This document shows positions 1 through 8,837 of a stretch of 64,000 bases of DNA, one piece after another. This stretch comes from an uncultured Clostridia bacterium (GTDB lineage Bacteria; Bacillota; Clostridia; TANB77; CAG-508), in the NCBI GenBank assembly GCA_934162205.1, contig CAKPIA010000009.1:3529-67528 (forward strand). The letters run 5' to 3'. A program made the translations under genes and the position numbers. The notes below the pieces were generated by a model. It was not told where the DNA came from, searched no databases, and saw nothing but the letters and a program-made list of their open reading frames with translations. Each line of letters begins with the position of its first letter. Position 1 is the stretch's first letter.

Positions 1-728
1 CCATATGTTAAAGAAAATCCTTTAAATATATATAAATATTTAGAAAATACAAATGAAACAACATTAAGAGCTATTGCACCAAATATTGCTCCTAAAATTT
101 GACTTTTGAATGTAACTTTATGTTTTGGCATAAATTTATATAATAGTAAGAAAATTATAAATGTTGCAAAAATAATTCCACAATTAGTTATTATAACTAA
201 TAATGTATTATAGTTTTCAAATCCTCCAAATCTTTCATGTATAATGTTTCTTAAACTATCTCCAAATACCAAAATTGTTAATCCAAATACTATTAGGAAA
301 ATAAATATTATTGTTTCTACCAAAGCTTTTATTCTCAAATAAATATACGAAGCAGCTTTTTCTTCACTAGTATGATAAACTCTTTGTAATCCTTTTGTTA
401 AGGCAAATAATCCTTTTCCTGCTGACCATATTGTAACTACAATAGAAATTGAAATTGTCCCTATTGATTTTGAGTATATTTCTTGTACTATATTTAAGAC
501 CATTTCACTCATACTTGATGGTATTATTTTTGATATAACATCAAATAAAGTTTGAGGTTCTAATCCTGTATATTGAATTAATGTTATTAGCAAAATTATA
601 AATGGTATAAAAGATAATATTGTATAATATGCACACTGAGCACATGATTCACCTATATGATCTTTTTCCATATTAATAAATAATTTTTCTATTTTTTTAT
701 ACTTTTCAATTAATTTTTTTGTATTCAT
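1..728 (-). CDS. YihY/BrkB (UPF0761) family membrane protein, C-terminus beyond window
   Basis: I translated this edge-truncated gene by hand. The ATG at 728 follows AAAGGAAAAT, and about 242 codons stay open to the window edge. The product has an amphipathic N-terminus, then several hydrophobic segments (one near residues 38-50 with TILSFIPFIILL). It also has the IWSAGKGLFALTKGLQRVY segment typical of YihY/BrkB inner-membrane proteins. A second membrane cluster follows, ending near FSLTYG, which matches the family's late '[YF]G' region. Members have about six helices and no settled biochemical role (the old 'ribonuclease BN' label is wrong). The last 30-60 residues lie outside the window. 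Family assignment is confident; function is unknown. Confidence 0.85.
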   Translation of the reverse strand, partial: MNTKKLIEKYKKIEKLFINMEKDHIGESCAQCAYYTILSFIPFIILLITLIQYTGLEPQTLFDVISKIIPSSMSEMVLNIVQEIYSKSIGTISISIVVTIWSAGKGLFALTKGLQRVYHTSEEKAASYIYLRIKALVETIIFIFLIVFGLTILVFGDSLRNIIHERFGGFENYNTLLVIITNCGIIFATFIIFLLLYKFMPKHKVTFKSQILGAIFGAIALNVVSFVFSKYLYIFKGFSLTY

Positions 729-844
729 ATTTTCCTTTCTTAATCGTTATATTACTATATTATCCTTATAATCAAATTTTATCACCATTATTTTAATATT
801 AATATAATAAAAAAACAAGAAAATTTTCATACTTTAATAAATCA

Positions 845-894
845 ATAATTAAAAATACATCTTAAATGTTACATTTTTTATAACATTTAAGATG
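845..894 (-). terminator. Intrinsic terminator of the 921-1622 gene
   Basis: A perfect 14-bp stem (858-871 with 881-894) encloses a 9-nt loop. On the minus strand it is followed by TATTTTTAATTATT. It lies 27 nt past the stop codon of the upstream minus-strand gene. Confidence 0.8.
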
Positions 895-920
895 CACTTT
901 ATTTCACAATCTAGTTATTA

Positions 921-1622
921 TTATTCAATTCTAGAATTTTCTTTTAAAGTAATACCTTTTTTCTTAAATTCTTGAATCTTTTCTTTACTTTTTTCTTGCC
1001 ATTCTTTAGACGAAATTGTTTCAAATCTAATTAATGCAGTTCCTATATTTTTATCCTTGCCGAAAATATCACTAGCTAATTTTGCTTCTGAATGTTCTTG
1101 TATAAACTTTTCATCACTTAATTCTCTTCTACTATATTTTTGTGTTTGAAAATCCAAACTATCTAGAAATTCAAGTTCTCTTCCTTTTAATATATGAGAT
1201 ATCATAAATATACTATCTTTTCCCTGAAATTTATAAAAACCACTATCTTTTAATTGTTTTATTTTATTTATTGCGTCCAATAATTGTAAATTAACAGTAT
1301 CCATTGTACCTAAAAATCCTTTTTCAGCCAACATTTCATGTAAATCTGCTGGCAAATGAAGATGAATACAATCACCAGATATACCATATGTAAACATATC
1401 ATTGATTGAATATGTTACTTTATTTTGACTTTCTTGTCTTTCATCTATTTTATTTTGAAGAAATTCTCTAACACTTTCTTCATTATTTTCTATCTTTTCT
1501 AATGCTGTTTGAAGTGTATGTTCATCCATAATATCAATTTTTCCTAATAAATTATTAATTAACAAATCATTTTCTTCGTTTCTCATTGAGATCAATATAT
1601 TTTTGATTTCTTGTTTTTTCAT
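921..1622 (-). CDS. Unrecognised conserved-looking cytosolic protein, 233 aa
   Basis: I chose the ATG at 1622 because AGAGGTG lies 7 nt upstream; a GTG three codons earlier overlaps that ribosome site. The protein has no signal peptide or membrane segment. The N-terminal 70 residues are charged and helical. A central block reads GDCIHLHLPADLHEML, followed by helical DAINKIKQL. The C-terminal third is Lys/Glu-rich. I do not recognise the family. The gene is monocistronic, with its own terminator. About 40 nt upstream of the start is one copy of a 94-nt repeat that recurs at the other end of the window, also upstream of a minus-strand gene. Confidence 0.65.
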   Translation of the reverse strand: MKKQEIKNILISMRNEENDLLINNLLGKIDIMDEHTLQTALEKIENNEESVREFLQNKIDERQESQNKVTYSINDMFTYGISGDCIHLHLPADLHEMLAEKGFLGTMDTVNLQLLDAINKIKQLKDSGFYKFQGKDSIFMISHILKGRELEFLDSLDFQTQKYSRRELSDEKFIQEHSEAKLASDIFGKDKNIGTALIRFETISSKEWQEKSKEKIQEFKKKGITLKENSRIE

Positions 1623-1660
1623 TAATATCACCTCTATTATATTATAGCATACATACTAAA

Positions 1661-1754
1661 AGAACAAAAGCAAACATTAATAATTTTTGTACTTATTAAA
1701 ACATTTTGAAGTCCGCGTCTTTGCTCGTGCATGAAATTCGCAAAGCAAATTTCT
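1661..1754. repeat. 94-nt dispersed repeat, copy A
   Basis: Nearly identical (7 mismatches in 94, all transitions) and in the same orientation as 63907-64000. The shared core reads TTTTGAAGTCCGCGTCTTTG and ends in an imperfect palindrome, GAAATT-CGCAAAGC-AAATTTC. It is intergenic, between cotJC and the 921-1622 gene, and more GC-rich than its surroundings. Confidence 0.8.
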
Positions 1755-1806
1755 GTGCAATATATTTATATTATAAGAACTTCAGAAAATTTTCCTATAA
1801 TATAAT

Positions 1807-1841
1807 AAAATCCCCTTGTACTCAATGTACTTGGGGATTTT
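1807..1841. terminator. Bidirectional-looking terminator after cotJC
   Basis: The hairpin has arms AAATCCCC..GTAC and GTAC..GGGGATTT with a TT/TT internal mismatch and a 5-nt loop. A T-run follows on both strands. It starts directly after the cotJC stop codon. Confidence 0.8.
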
Positions 1842-1842
1842 T

Positions 1843-2433
1843 TTATTTACAATTATTCATATAAAATTTCTTTTCTGCTAATTTATCTTGAACTCCACGA
1901 AGAGCTTCTCCAAATCTTTGGAAGTGAACTATTTCTCTTTCTCTTAAGAATTTTAAAGGATCTAATACATCTGGATTATCTCTGCATAAATCTATTAATT
2001 TTTCATATGTCGCTCTAGCTTTTTGTTCTGCTGCTAAATCTTCTTGTAAATTTGCAATTGGATCTCCTTTACATGCTAAACAATTTGCACTAAATGGTAC
2101 ACCTGCTGCAGATTGTGGATATACGTCAACCCCATGGTCTGTATAATATGCACTTAATCCTGCTTTTTCTATTTCTTCTATTGACGCATTTTTTGTTAAT
2201 TGATGCACAATTGTCCCAACCATTTCCAAATGTGCTAATTCTTCTGTACCTATATCATTTAATATAGCTTTTGCTTTTTGGTCCGGCATACCAAATCTTT
2301 GAGATAAATATCTTAAAGAAGCAGCTAACTCTCCATCAGGTCCACCATATTGAGATATTATTACTTTTGCAAGTCTGGGATCAGTACATTTTATATTAAT
2401 AGGATATTCTAACATTTTATTATAAGTCCACAT
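1843..2433 (-). CDS. cotJC: Spore coat protein CotJC (manganese-catalase family)
   Basis: CotJC is a ferritin-like, Mn-catalase-fold protein of the spore coat, made in the mother cell. The 196 residues match the usual CotJC length. The first metal-binding helices carry E35 in DGELAASLRYL and EELAHLEMVG near residues 64-73. A second pair lies near residues 132-175 (QEDLAAEQKARATYE and REREIVHFQRFGEAL). The start abuts the cotJB stop codon, and GGGGGAAT within the end of cotJB serves as its ribosome site. This is the last gene of cotJABC and is followed by a strong terminator. Confidence 0.95.
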   Translation of the reverse strand: MWTYNKMLEYPINIKCTDPRLAKVIISQYGGPDGELAASLRYLSQRFGMPDQKAKAILNDIGTEELAHLEMVGTIVHQLTKNASIEEIEKAGLSAYYTDHGVDVYPQSAAGVPFSANCLACKGDPIANLQEDLAAEQKARATYEKLIDLCRDNPDVLDPLKFLREREIVHFQRFGEALRGVQDKLAEKKFYMNNCK

Positions 2434-2760
2434 TTAAAAATTCCCCCTTTCCCATGGCCATGGTTCTTCTAACCATCTCCATTTATTACATGGATAATTT
2501 ATTGTTAGAGGTCCATAAACCTTTTGATATTTATCTTTTAATTCTTTACATTCTTTGCAATATTTATTGTGTAAACACAATGCTTTTTCATCATCAGGAT
2601 GTGTATCTAAATAAAGCGCTAATTCTATAATTGCAAAATTATAACTTTTAATTTTTTGCATCATTTCACTTCTAGCATTATTACAGCTATTATTTTCATT
2701 TACAACATTATCTACATTATTATTTTCACAAGGGCAATTTCTATTTTCTTCTACTGACAT
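2434..2760 (-). CDS. cotJB: Spore coat protein CotJB
   Basis: The C-terminal 75 residues have the CotJB signature: IIELALYLDTHPDD, then LHNKYCKECKELKDKYQKVYGPL, and a Trp-rich end, WRWLEEPWPWERG. The N-terminus is an Asn/Cys-rich low-complexity extension (about 33 residues) that is longer than in Bacillus. Its ATG overlaps the end of cotJA by 10 nt, and the cotJC ATG follows its stop directly, so the three genes are translationally coupled. CotJB is required for assembly of the CotJ proteins in the inner coat. Confidence 0.93.
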   Translation of the reverse strand: MSVEENRNCPCENNNVDNVVNENNSCNNARSEMMQKIKSYNFAIIELALYLDTHPDDEKALCLHNKYCKECKELKDKYQKVYGPLTINYPCNKWRWLEEPWPWERGNF

Positions 2761-3116
2761 TTGTTACATCCCTCCCCTATATTATTTGTAGCTTCAATAT
2801 AAGCAATTTCTTCCATTGATTGACCTGGGGCATAAGGACTCACAAGTTCTGGAAATATTGTTCCCATTTTTAATCCAACACATGGTTTAAATGTTTTATC
2901 CATATATTGAACTGGAACATAACTTTGGGCTAACATTGGATTTGTAGGAAATACATCATTATATTCATCATCAAATCCACAACCACAATTATTGTTATAA
3001 GACTCATTACATGAACAACAATTGTTTTGGCATCTATCTTCTAATACTTCTTCATTAGAATTAGTTGAATAATTATTATTCATACAAAAACATCTTCTGT
3101 ATCTAAAATTATACAT
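2751..3116 (-). CDS. cotJA: Spore coat associated protein CotJA
   Basis: This is the first gene of cotJABC. The start at 3116 is supported by AAAGGAGG 8 nt upstream. The C-terminal half has the CotJA core: LAQSYVPVQYMDKTF, then GLKMGTIFPELVSPY, then GQSMEEIAY. The N-terminal 60 residues are Asn/Cys-rich, with repeated Cys pairs (NNCCSCN, NNCGCGF) that could cross-link in the coat. CotJA is usually about 80 residues, so the N-terminus is extended. An AT-rich upstream region holds a possible sigma-E-like -10 (CATATAAT, near 3140), too weak to list separately. Confidence 0.92.
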   Translation of the reverse strand: MYNFRYRRCFCMNNNYSTNSNEEVLEDRCQNNCCSCNESYNNNCGCGFDDEYNDVFPTNPMLAQSYVPVQYMDKTFKPCVGLKMGTIFPELVSPYAPGQSMEEIAYIEATNNIGEGCNKCQ

Positions 3117-3205
3117 CTTTCTTCCTCCTTTATAATTTATTATATGACCTTATTTGACAATTGTGATTATTTTTATACATGTAAATTAATATTTTATAAG
3201 CTCAA

Positions 3206-3234
3206 AAAAAAGACGTATAAAATACGTCTTTTTT
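3206..3234. terminator. Terminator of pyk
   Basis: A perfect 12-bp stem (AAAAAGACGTA arms, 5-nt loop) with U-tracts on both strands lies 12 nt after the pyk stop codon. Confidence 0.85.
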
Positions 3235-3245
3235 AATAATTATAA

Positions 3246-4682
3246 TTAGATTTTTAAGATTCCACCAATTATTTTATTATCATGTCCGTAAACTTGATTG
3301 TTTTTTCCTCCTGATAAAACAACTGTATCTCCTGATTCTAATATTCCTTTATCTTCTAATTTTTTAATACCAGCTTTTAATGTTTCTTCTACTGTTTCTT
3401 TTGCATCAATATATACTGGTGTAACATTCCAAGCTAAAGCTAATTGGTTAAATGTTCTTCTATTATCTGTAACTGCTAAAATTGGGCATCCAGCTCCTAA
3501 TCCTGCTAATCTTCTTGCAGAATCTCCTGAATGTGTATATGCAACTATTGCATCAGCTTCTAAGTTTTTAGCTGTAACACATGCTGTATAAGCTATTTTA
3601 TCTTCTTCAGTTGCTAAATCTATATTATCATTTTGATCAAATCTTTTCCAATAATTGATTTCTGGTTCTACTCTTTTAGCTATTTTATCCATTGTTTGAA
3701 CACATTCTACTGGATAATCACCTTGAGCACATTCACCAGATAACATTATTGCACTTGTTCTGTCATAAATAGCATTTGCAACGTCACTAGCTTCTGCTCT
3801 TGTTGGTAATGGTTGATGAGTCATTGATTCTAACATTTGTGTAGCTGTTATAGCTGGTTTATGAATTTTGTTAGAAATTTTTATTATTTTCTTTTGAATT
3901 ACAGGTGGTTCTGTAAAGTCAGTTTCTGTAGCCATATCACCTCTAGCTATCATTTGACCATCAGCTGCATTTAATATATCTTCTAGATTTGATAATCCTT
4001 CAACATTTTCTATTTTTGTTATTATTTGGATATCTTTTCCACCATTTTCATCTAATACTTTTCTTACTTGTTTTATATCATCTAAATTTCTTGCAAATGA
4101 GATTGCAACAAAATCATATTCGTGTTCACAAGCTGTTTTTAAGTCAGCTATATCTTTTTCTGCTAAACCTGGTAATCTAATTACTGTTCCAGGTAAATTC
4201 ATAGTTTTTCTACTTCCTAATCCATTTCCATGAACTACTGTACAAACTATATCTTTTCCTACAACTTCATCAACTTTTAATTCAATTGCACCATCATCTA
4301 TTAATATTTTTGTTCCTGGTTTAACATCATTATATAATCCTTTATATGTTACAGAAACTTTTTCTTCGTCTCCTGTAATATCATCATTTACTAATGTAAA
4401 TTTTTGACCATCTTTTAATTGTATTTTTGTGTTCTTTCCTGTATATAACATTCCTGTTCTAATTTCAGGACCTTTCATATCTAAAAGTAAAGCTACTGGT
4501 ATGTCTAATTCTTTTCTTAATCTTATGATATTTTCTGTTTTTTCTGATTGTTCATCCCAGCTACCATGAGAATAATTTATTCTTGTTACATTTAATCCAG
4601 CTTCGAATAATTCTTCTAATTTATTTTCACTAGCTGGTCCTATTGTACCTACAATTTTTGTTTTTCTTAAATCTTTTTTCAT
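3246..4682 (-). CDS. pyk: Pyruvate kinase
   Basis: This enzyme converts phosphoenolpyruvate and ADP to pyruvate and ATP, the last step of glycolysis. The 478 residues match the short form without the C-terminal PEP-utiliser domain found in many Firmicutes. Visible motifs are TRINYSHGSWDE (residues 33-44), LLDMKGPEIRTG (66-77), ITKIENVEGL (about 221-230, catalytic Lys), ARGDMATE (246-253) and TATQMLESM. The usual LGVE after ARGD is here MATE, a mild divergence. GGGAGG lies 8 nt before the ATG. A terminator follows, and the gene appears monocistronic. Confidence 0.96.
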   Translation of the reverse strand: MKKDLRKTKIVGTIGPASENKLEELFEAGLNVTRINYSHGSWDEQSEKTENIIRLRKELDIPVALLLDMKGPEIRTGMLYTGKNTKIQLKDGQKFTLVNDDITGDEEKVSVTYKGLYNDVKPGTKILIDDGAIELKVDEVVGKDIVCTVVHGNGLGSRKTMNLPGTVIRLPGLAEKDIADLKTACEHEYDFVAISFARNLDDIKQVRKVLDENGGKDIQIITKIENVEGLSNLEDILNAADGQMIARGDMATETDFTEPPVIQKKIIKISNKIHKPAITATQMLESMTHQPLPTRAEASDVANAIYDRTSAIMLSGECAQGDYPVECVQTMDKIAKRVEPEINYWKRFDQNDNIDLATEEDKIAYTACVTAKNLEADAIVAYTHSGDSARRLAGLGAGCPILAVTDNRRTFNQLALAWNVTPVYIDAKETVEETLKAGIKKLEDKGILESGDTVVLSGGKNNQVYGHDNKIIGGILKI

Positions 4683-4771
4683 TTTTATTCCTCCCTTTAC
4701 AATAACAAAATTTATTATAACACATATATATTTATGTATTCAAGACATTTTTCACTTTTTTTTGACATTTT

Positions 4772-5398
4772 TTATTTTGTTCCAAAAATTCTGTCTCCTG
4801 CATCACCTAGTCCTGGAACTATATATTTAGTTTCATTTAAACATTCATCAATTTTTGCACAGAAAATTTCAACATCAGGATATTCTTTATTAACTCTTTC
4901 AATCCCTTCTGGTGCAGCAATTATTGATAAAAATTTAATTTTTTTAACTCCTTTTTCTTTTAATAATTGAATTGCATCAATCGCTGATCCTCCTGTTGCT
5001 AACATAGGATCTAATATCATTACTTCTCTTTTTTCTATATCTTTTGGCACTTTAAAGAAATAATTAACTGGTATAAATGTTTTTTCATCTCTATACATAC
5101 CAATATGCCCTATTTTTGCATTAGGTATTACAGATATTACACCATCTAGCATACCTGTTCCAGCTCTTAATATAGGAACAAAAGCATATTTATCTTCATC
5201 TAATATTCCTGCCTTTGTTTCTGTTATTGGTGTTTTAATGGTTGTTTCCTTTAATTCTGCATCTTTCATAGCTTCATAACATAAAAACATTGCAATTTCA
5301 CTTATTACTTCTCTAAATTCTTTTGTTCCTGTTTTTTCATTTCTTAAAATTGATATTTTGTGTTCTATTAATGGATGTTTTAATTCGTTTACTTTCAT
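4772..5398 (-). CDS. upp: Uracil phosphoribosyltransferase
   Basis: This pyrimidine-salvage enzyme makes UMP from uracil and PRPP. The 208 residues are the standard length. The sequence starts with the family's N-terminal HPLIEHKISILRN. It has the PRPP-binding loop DPMLATGGSA (about residues 131-140) and the uracil-binding end GLGDAGDRIFGTK. A ribosome site, GGGGGG, precedes the ATG. It lies 18 nt after the thioesterase gene and is probably co-transcribed with it. No PyrR-type attenuator is visible upstream. Confidence 0.96.
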   Translation of the reverse strand: MKVNELKHPLIEHKISILRNEKTGTKEFREVISEIAMFLCYEAMKDAELKETTIKTPITETKAGILDEDKYAFVPILRAGTGMLDGVISVIPNAKIGHIGMYRDEKTFIPVNYFFKVPKDIEKREVMILDPMLATGGSAIDAIQLLKEKGVKKIKFLSIIAAPEGIERVNKEYPDVEIFCAKIDECLNETKYIVPGLGDAGDRIFGTK

Positions 5399-5416
5399 AA
5401 TTTTATCCCCCCTATA

Positions 5417-6142
5417 TTATTTTAATTCTACAATAGCATGTAGTTTTGTTTCATCTTCATTTTTTATAGCTACTACACATCTTCCATTTTCATTACTATA
5501 TAAACATTTAATAGTATCACCATATTTTAACTCATGCTTATAATTAATTCTTACATTTTTTAATTCTTCTTTTTCATAAATTTCTTTTGGTAATGCCTCA
5601 TAAGCAAAATCTAAATAGTTTAAATTATGAACATGTTTATTTACATCTATATCTGATCTTTTTACAGTATATATTATATTTGAAACATATTCAGTTGGTT
5701 CTTTTATTTTTTCCAATTTTTCTTCATTAAATACATTTTTATTATATTCCGGCTTATATTTTTCACCTAATTCATCATCAATTTTTGTAATATGCTTTGT
5801 ATTCATATCTATCAAAACCCACTTTGAAGTTCCTACAGCAATCAAATTATTCTTTGAATCATATGCTTCAAAATCTCTATATGAATAAAATTTATTATTT
5901 TCTCTTACCCATGTTTTTACTGTAACCACTTCGCCATATCCACATCTACTAAAAACTTGAAGTTTCCAATCTAATATAACCCAAGCAGTTCCATTTTTTT
6001 CTAAATCATCTACGCCTTGTCCAACTGTACTAGAATGTAGACTTGCTATTTCTTCCATATAGCCTAATATTGCCTTATTAGATACCTTATTATTTTTTCC
6101 TAAATCTTTAACTACTACTTCATATTTATGTTCAAAAATCAT
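5417..6142 (-). CDS. Acyl-ACP thioesterase (FatA/FatB family)
   Basis: This is a double-hotdog thioesterase predicted to release fatty acids from acyl-ACP. The first hotdog carries NKAILGYMEEIASLHS and TAWVILDWKLQV. The second begins near residue 160 with VKRSDIDVNKHVHNLNYLD, the bacterial acyl-ACP thioesterase motif with Asp/Asn/His catalytic candidates. Length (241) fits bacterial members. It is followed 18 nt later by upp with no terminator between. The physiological substrate cannot be read from the sequence. Confidence 0.88.
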   Translation of the reverse strand: MIFEHKYEVVVKDLGKNNKVSNKAILGYMEEIASLHSSTVGQGVDDLEKNGTAWVILDWKLQVFSRCGYGEVVTVKTWVRENNKFYSYRDFEAYDSKNNLIAVGTSKWVLIDMNTKHITKIDDELGEKYKPEYNKNVFNEEKLEKIKEPTEYVSNIIYTVKRSDIDVNKHVHNLNYLDFAYEALPKEIYEKEELKNVRINYKHELKYGDTIKCLYSNENGRCVVAIKNEDETKLHAIVELK

Positions 6143-6181
6143 TTTATTACTTCCTTTTTTATATTTAAATATTCTAAAAAG

Positions 6182-6230
6182 AACTAGTAATCTTTACAAA
6201 AATATTACAACAATATAAAGATTACTAGTT
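6182..6230 (-). terminator. Terminator of pgi
   Basis: A perfect 15-bp inverted repeat (6182-6196 with 6216-6230) encloses a 19-nt loop, followed on the minus strand by CTTTTTAG. It lies 13 nt after the pgi stop codon. Confidence 0.75.
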
Positions 6231-6243
6231 TAGCTAAATTATA

Positions 6244-7551
6244 TTAATATCCAGGTTTTTCTAATAATTTAAACATATTTTTCTTATATTCTTCTACTCC
6301 TGGTTGGTTAAATGGGTTTACTCCTAAAATAAGTCCAGACATTGCACATGCCTTTTCAAAGAAATATATTAATTGTCCAATTACTGTTTCGTCTAATCTT
6401 TCTAAATTAACTACTATATTAGGAACATCACCTGATACGTGTGCTTCTATAGTACCTTCCATTGCTTTTTTGTTTACAAAATCTAATTGTTTACCAGCTA
6501 AATAATTTAATCCATCTAAATTATCATCATCTGGATTTATTGTTATATTTGAGTTTGGTGTATTTATTGCTATAACTGTCTCAAATAAATTTCTTCTTCC
6601 TTCTTGTATATATTGTCCCATTGAGTGTAAATCTGTAGTAAAATCTACTCCTGCTGGAAAGATTCCCTTTTGTTCTTTTCCTTCACTCTCACCATATAAT
6701 TGTTTCCACCATTCTGTAAAATAATGCATTTTAGGTTCATAATTAACTAATATTTCTGTATTTTTATTTAATTTATATAAAATATTTCTAACAACAGCAT
6801 ATTGATAACATTCATTATATTTTAGACTGCTATCAGCATATCTTTCTTGTGCTATTCTTGCACCTTCCATTAATTTATCTATATCTATTCCAGCAACTGC
6901 AATTGGTAATAATCCAACTGCTGTAAGAACAGAATATCTTCCTCCTATATTATCTGGAATAACAAATTCTTCATAGCCTTCTCCGTCTGCTAATGTCTTT
7001 AAAGCTCCTTTTTGTTTATCAGTAGTAACATATATTCTACTTCTTGCTTCTTCTATTCCATATTTATTCTCTAGAATTTCTCTAAAAATTCTAAATGCAA
7101 TTGCAGGTTCTGTAGTTGTTCCTGATTTAGAAATAACATTTACAGAAAAATCTTTATCTCCTATTAATTCCACTAATTCATTTATATAATTAGGGCTTAA
7201 GTTATTTCCTGCATATAATATTTGAGGTGTTTTTCTTGTTTTATCTGGTAACATATTATAAAAAGTGCTTGTTAATGCTTCTATAACAGCTCTTGCTCCT
7301 AAATAAGAGCCTCCTATACCTATTACTACTAATATATCTGAGTCATTTTGAATTCTTTCTGCTGATTTTTTTATTCTTTCAAATTCCTCTTTGTCATAAT
7401 TTGTAGGTAATTCTAACCATCCTACAAAATCATTTTCACTGTTTGCTCTATCATGTAATTCTTTATGAATATTTTCTACTATTTCTGTATATTCCATTAT
7501 ATTTTTCTTGTTTATTCCAGTGTTGTCTAAATTTAATTTTAAATCAACCAT
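6244..7551 (-). CDS. pgi: Glucose-6-phosphate isomerase
   Basis: This enzyme interconverts glucose-6-phosphate and fructose-6-phosphate. I start it at the ATG at 7551 (435 aa, MVDLKLNL) because GAGAGGG lies just upstream. An in-frame extension of 20 residues would be hydrophobic and non-homologous. Visible motifs are GIGGSYLGARA, the sugar-phosphate loop VISKSGTTTEPA, and FPAGVDFTTDLHSMGQ near the active site. A terminator follows the gene. Confidence 0.95.
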   Translation of the reverse strand: MVDLKLNLDNTGINKKNIMEYTEIVENIHKELHDRANSENDFVGWLELPTNYDKEEFERIKKSAERIQNDSDILVVIGIGGSYLGARAVIEALTSTFYNMLPDKTRKTPQILYAGNNLSPNYINELVELIGDKDFSVNVISKSGTTTEPAIAFRIFREILENKYGIEEARSRIYVTTDKQKGALKTLADGEGYEEFVIPDNIGGRYSVLTAVGLLPIAVAGIDIDKLMEGARIAQERYADSSLKYNECYQYAVVRNILYKLNKNTEILVNYEPKMHYFTEWWKQLYGESEGKEQKGIFPAGVDFTTDLHSMGQYIQEGRRNLFETVIAINTPNSNITINPDDDNLDGLNYLAGKQLDFVNKKAMEGTIEAHVSGDVPNIVVNLERLDETVIGQLIYFFEKACAMSGLILGVNPFNQPGVEEYKKNMFKLLEKPGY

Positions 7552-7622
7552 TTTTTTCCCTCTCTTTTCACAATTTGATATAATTATATATAAGATGTAT
7601 TTTAAATTCAAGAGTTTTTTAT

Positions 7623-8762
7623 TTATTTTAGTACTTCACTAAATACTTTTGATAAATATTTCATACTAGTCAAACATTGTTCTAGCGTATTTCCAGTAGC
7701 TCCAACTTCTATAATATTTGCAGCCTTACCTAAATGTTGATTATATCTAGAGTTCCTTAAAATAATAGGCTTAAATAAATCTGGATACATTTCTTGTGCT
7801 TTATTTTGCACTTTTATTGCAAATTTTAAATTTTGATTCCAATTTGGATGCCACAAACCTCCTCCATTTGAACCAATAACAAACATTAGCTGTGCTGCTT
7901 TATCTTCACCTATTTTTACTGTAGGAGCATAATCACTATTACTACCGATTGCATCTCTATGTAAATCTATTATAATATCTGATTTATTTGTTTTTAATAA
8001 ATTCTCTACTGTTGAAAGAGATCTATTATATGATCCTGTGTAAGCTGGATAATCATGGTAAGTAGTATCATGTGTTACATTGTATCCATATTTTTGTAAA
8101 TAATCTGTTAATTCTTCTCCAACTTTAGCAACAGTATAATTCAAATCTGTTGTTCTATAAGTTCCTGTTGGCTCATATTGATATTTATCACTTGCAGTAT
8201 AACTTTCACAAGTATGTGTATGAAAAATCAATATATTTTTTGTATCTATATCTATATCAGGTTTTAACATATCTTCCGTCAATTCATAATTAGTTTCATT
8301 TTTTATTTTTACATCATTATATTGATTTGTAAATTTATTAGCTAATGGCTTTTCTGTTATTACCTCAGTATTAACATCTGTTTTTGCATCTTCTTTTTCC
8401 TGTTTTGCAACTTCTGTACTTTCCTCTAGATTTTTCATTGTTTTCTTTTCTAATTCTAATTGACTTAATTCTACACCTAGAAGTTTTTTTAGATATCCGC
8501 TTTCTACTTGATCATCTTCTTCTGCAATTTTATTTATTTCTTTATTTACATTCTTTATGCAGGGAATTGTAGTATCTAAGCATATTGTATAATTATTATT
8601 CAATATAAGTGATAATTTATCATTTAACAATAATTTAAAATCATTATTATCTTTTACACCAGAAAAATATCTAGTAAGTATAAAAAGCAATATTATTACA
8701 AGTGTTATACTTACTAGATATTTTATTATATCTTTTATGTTTATAATTGTAACATTAAACAT
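7623..8762 (-). CDS. spoIIP: Stage II sporulation protein P (peptidoglycan amidase)
   Basis: SpoIIP works with SpoIID and SpoIIM in the mother cell to degrade septal peptidoglycan during engulfment. The N-terminus has one membrane segment (about residues 13-33, LVSITLVIILLFILT). It is followed by a charged, partly coiled linker and then the amidase domain. The domain starts near residue 183 with ILIFHTHTCESYT (zinc His and Glu). It continues with DIIIDLHRDAIG, MFVIGSN and, at the end, NIIEVGATGNTLEQ. The 379 residues fit the family. A sigma-E-like promoter is visible upstream, and no other gene is obviously in the transcript. Confidence 0.95.
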   Translation of the reverse strand: MFNVTIINIKDIIKYLVSITLVIILLFILTRYFSGVKDNNDFKLLLNDKLSLILNNNYTICLDTTIPCIKNVNKEINKIAEEDDQVESGYLKKLLGVELSQLELEKKTMKNLEESTEVAKQEKEDAKTDVNTEVITEKPLANKFTNQYNDVKIKNETNYELTEDMLKPDIDIDTKNILIFHTHTCESYTASDKYQYEPTGTYRTTDLNYTVAKVGEELTDYLQKYGYNVTHDTTYHDYPAYTGSYNRSLSTVENLLKTNKSDIIIDLHRDAIGSNSDYAPTVKIGEDKAAQLMFVIGSNGGGLWHPNWNQNLKFAIKVQNKAQEMYPDLFKPIILRNSRYNQHLGKAANIIEVGATGNTLEQCLTSMKYLSKVFSEVLK

Positions 8763-8793
8763 ATATATACTCCTTATCTTGTCCTTATATGTA

Positions 8794-8822
8794 TATATAT
8801 GTTTTAAGTTTTAAAAATATTC
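8794..8822 (-). promoter_or_regulatory. Candidate sigma-E promoter of spoIIP
   Basis: On the minus strand, GAATATT is followed after 14 nt by CATATATA. This compares with the sigma-E consensus GAATATT (or KMATATT), N14-15, CATACAHT. It ends 32 nt before the spoIIP start. AT-richness raises the chance of a random match, but the position and the known sigma-E control of spoIIP fit. Confidence 0.45.
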
Positions 8823-8837
8823 TTAATATTAAAATAC

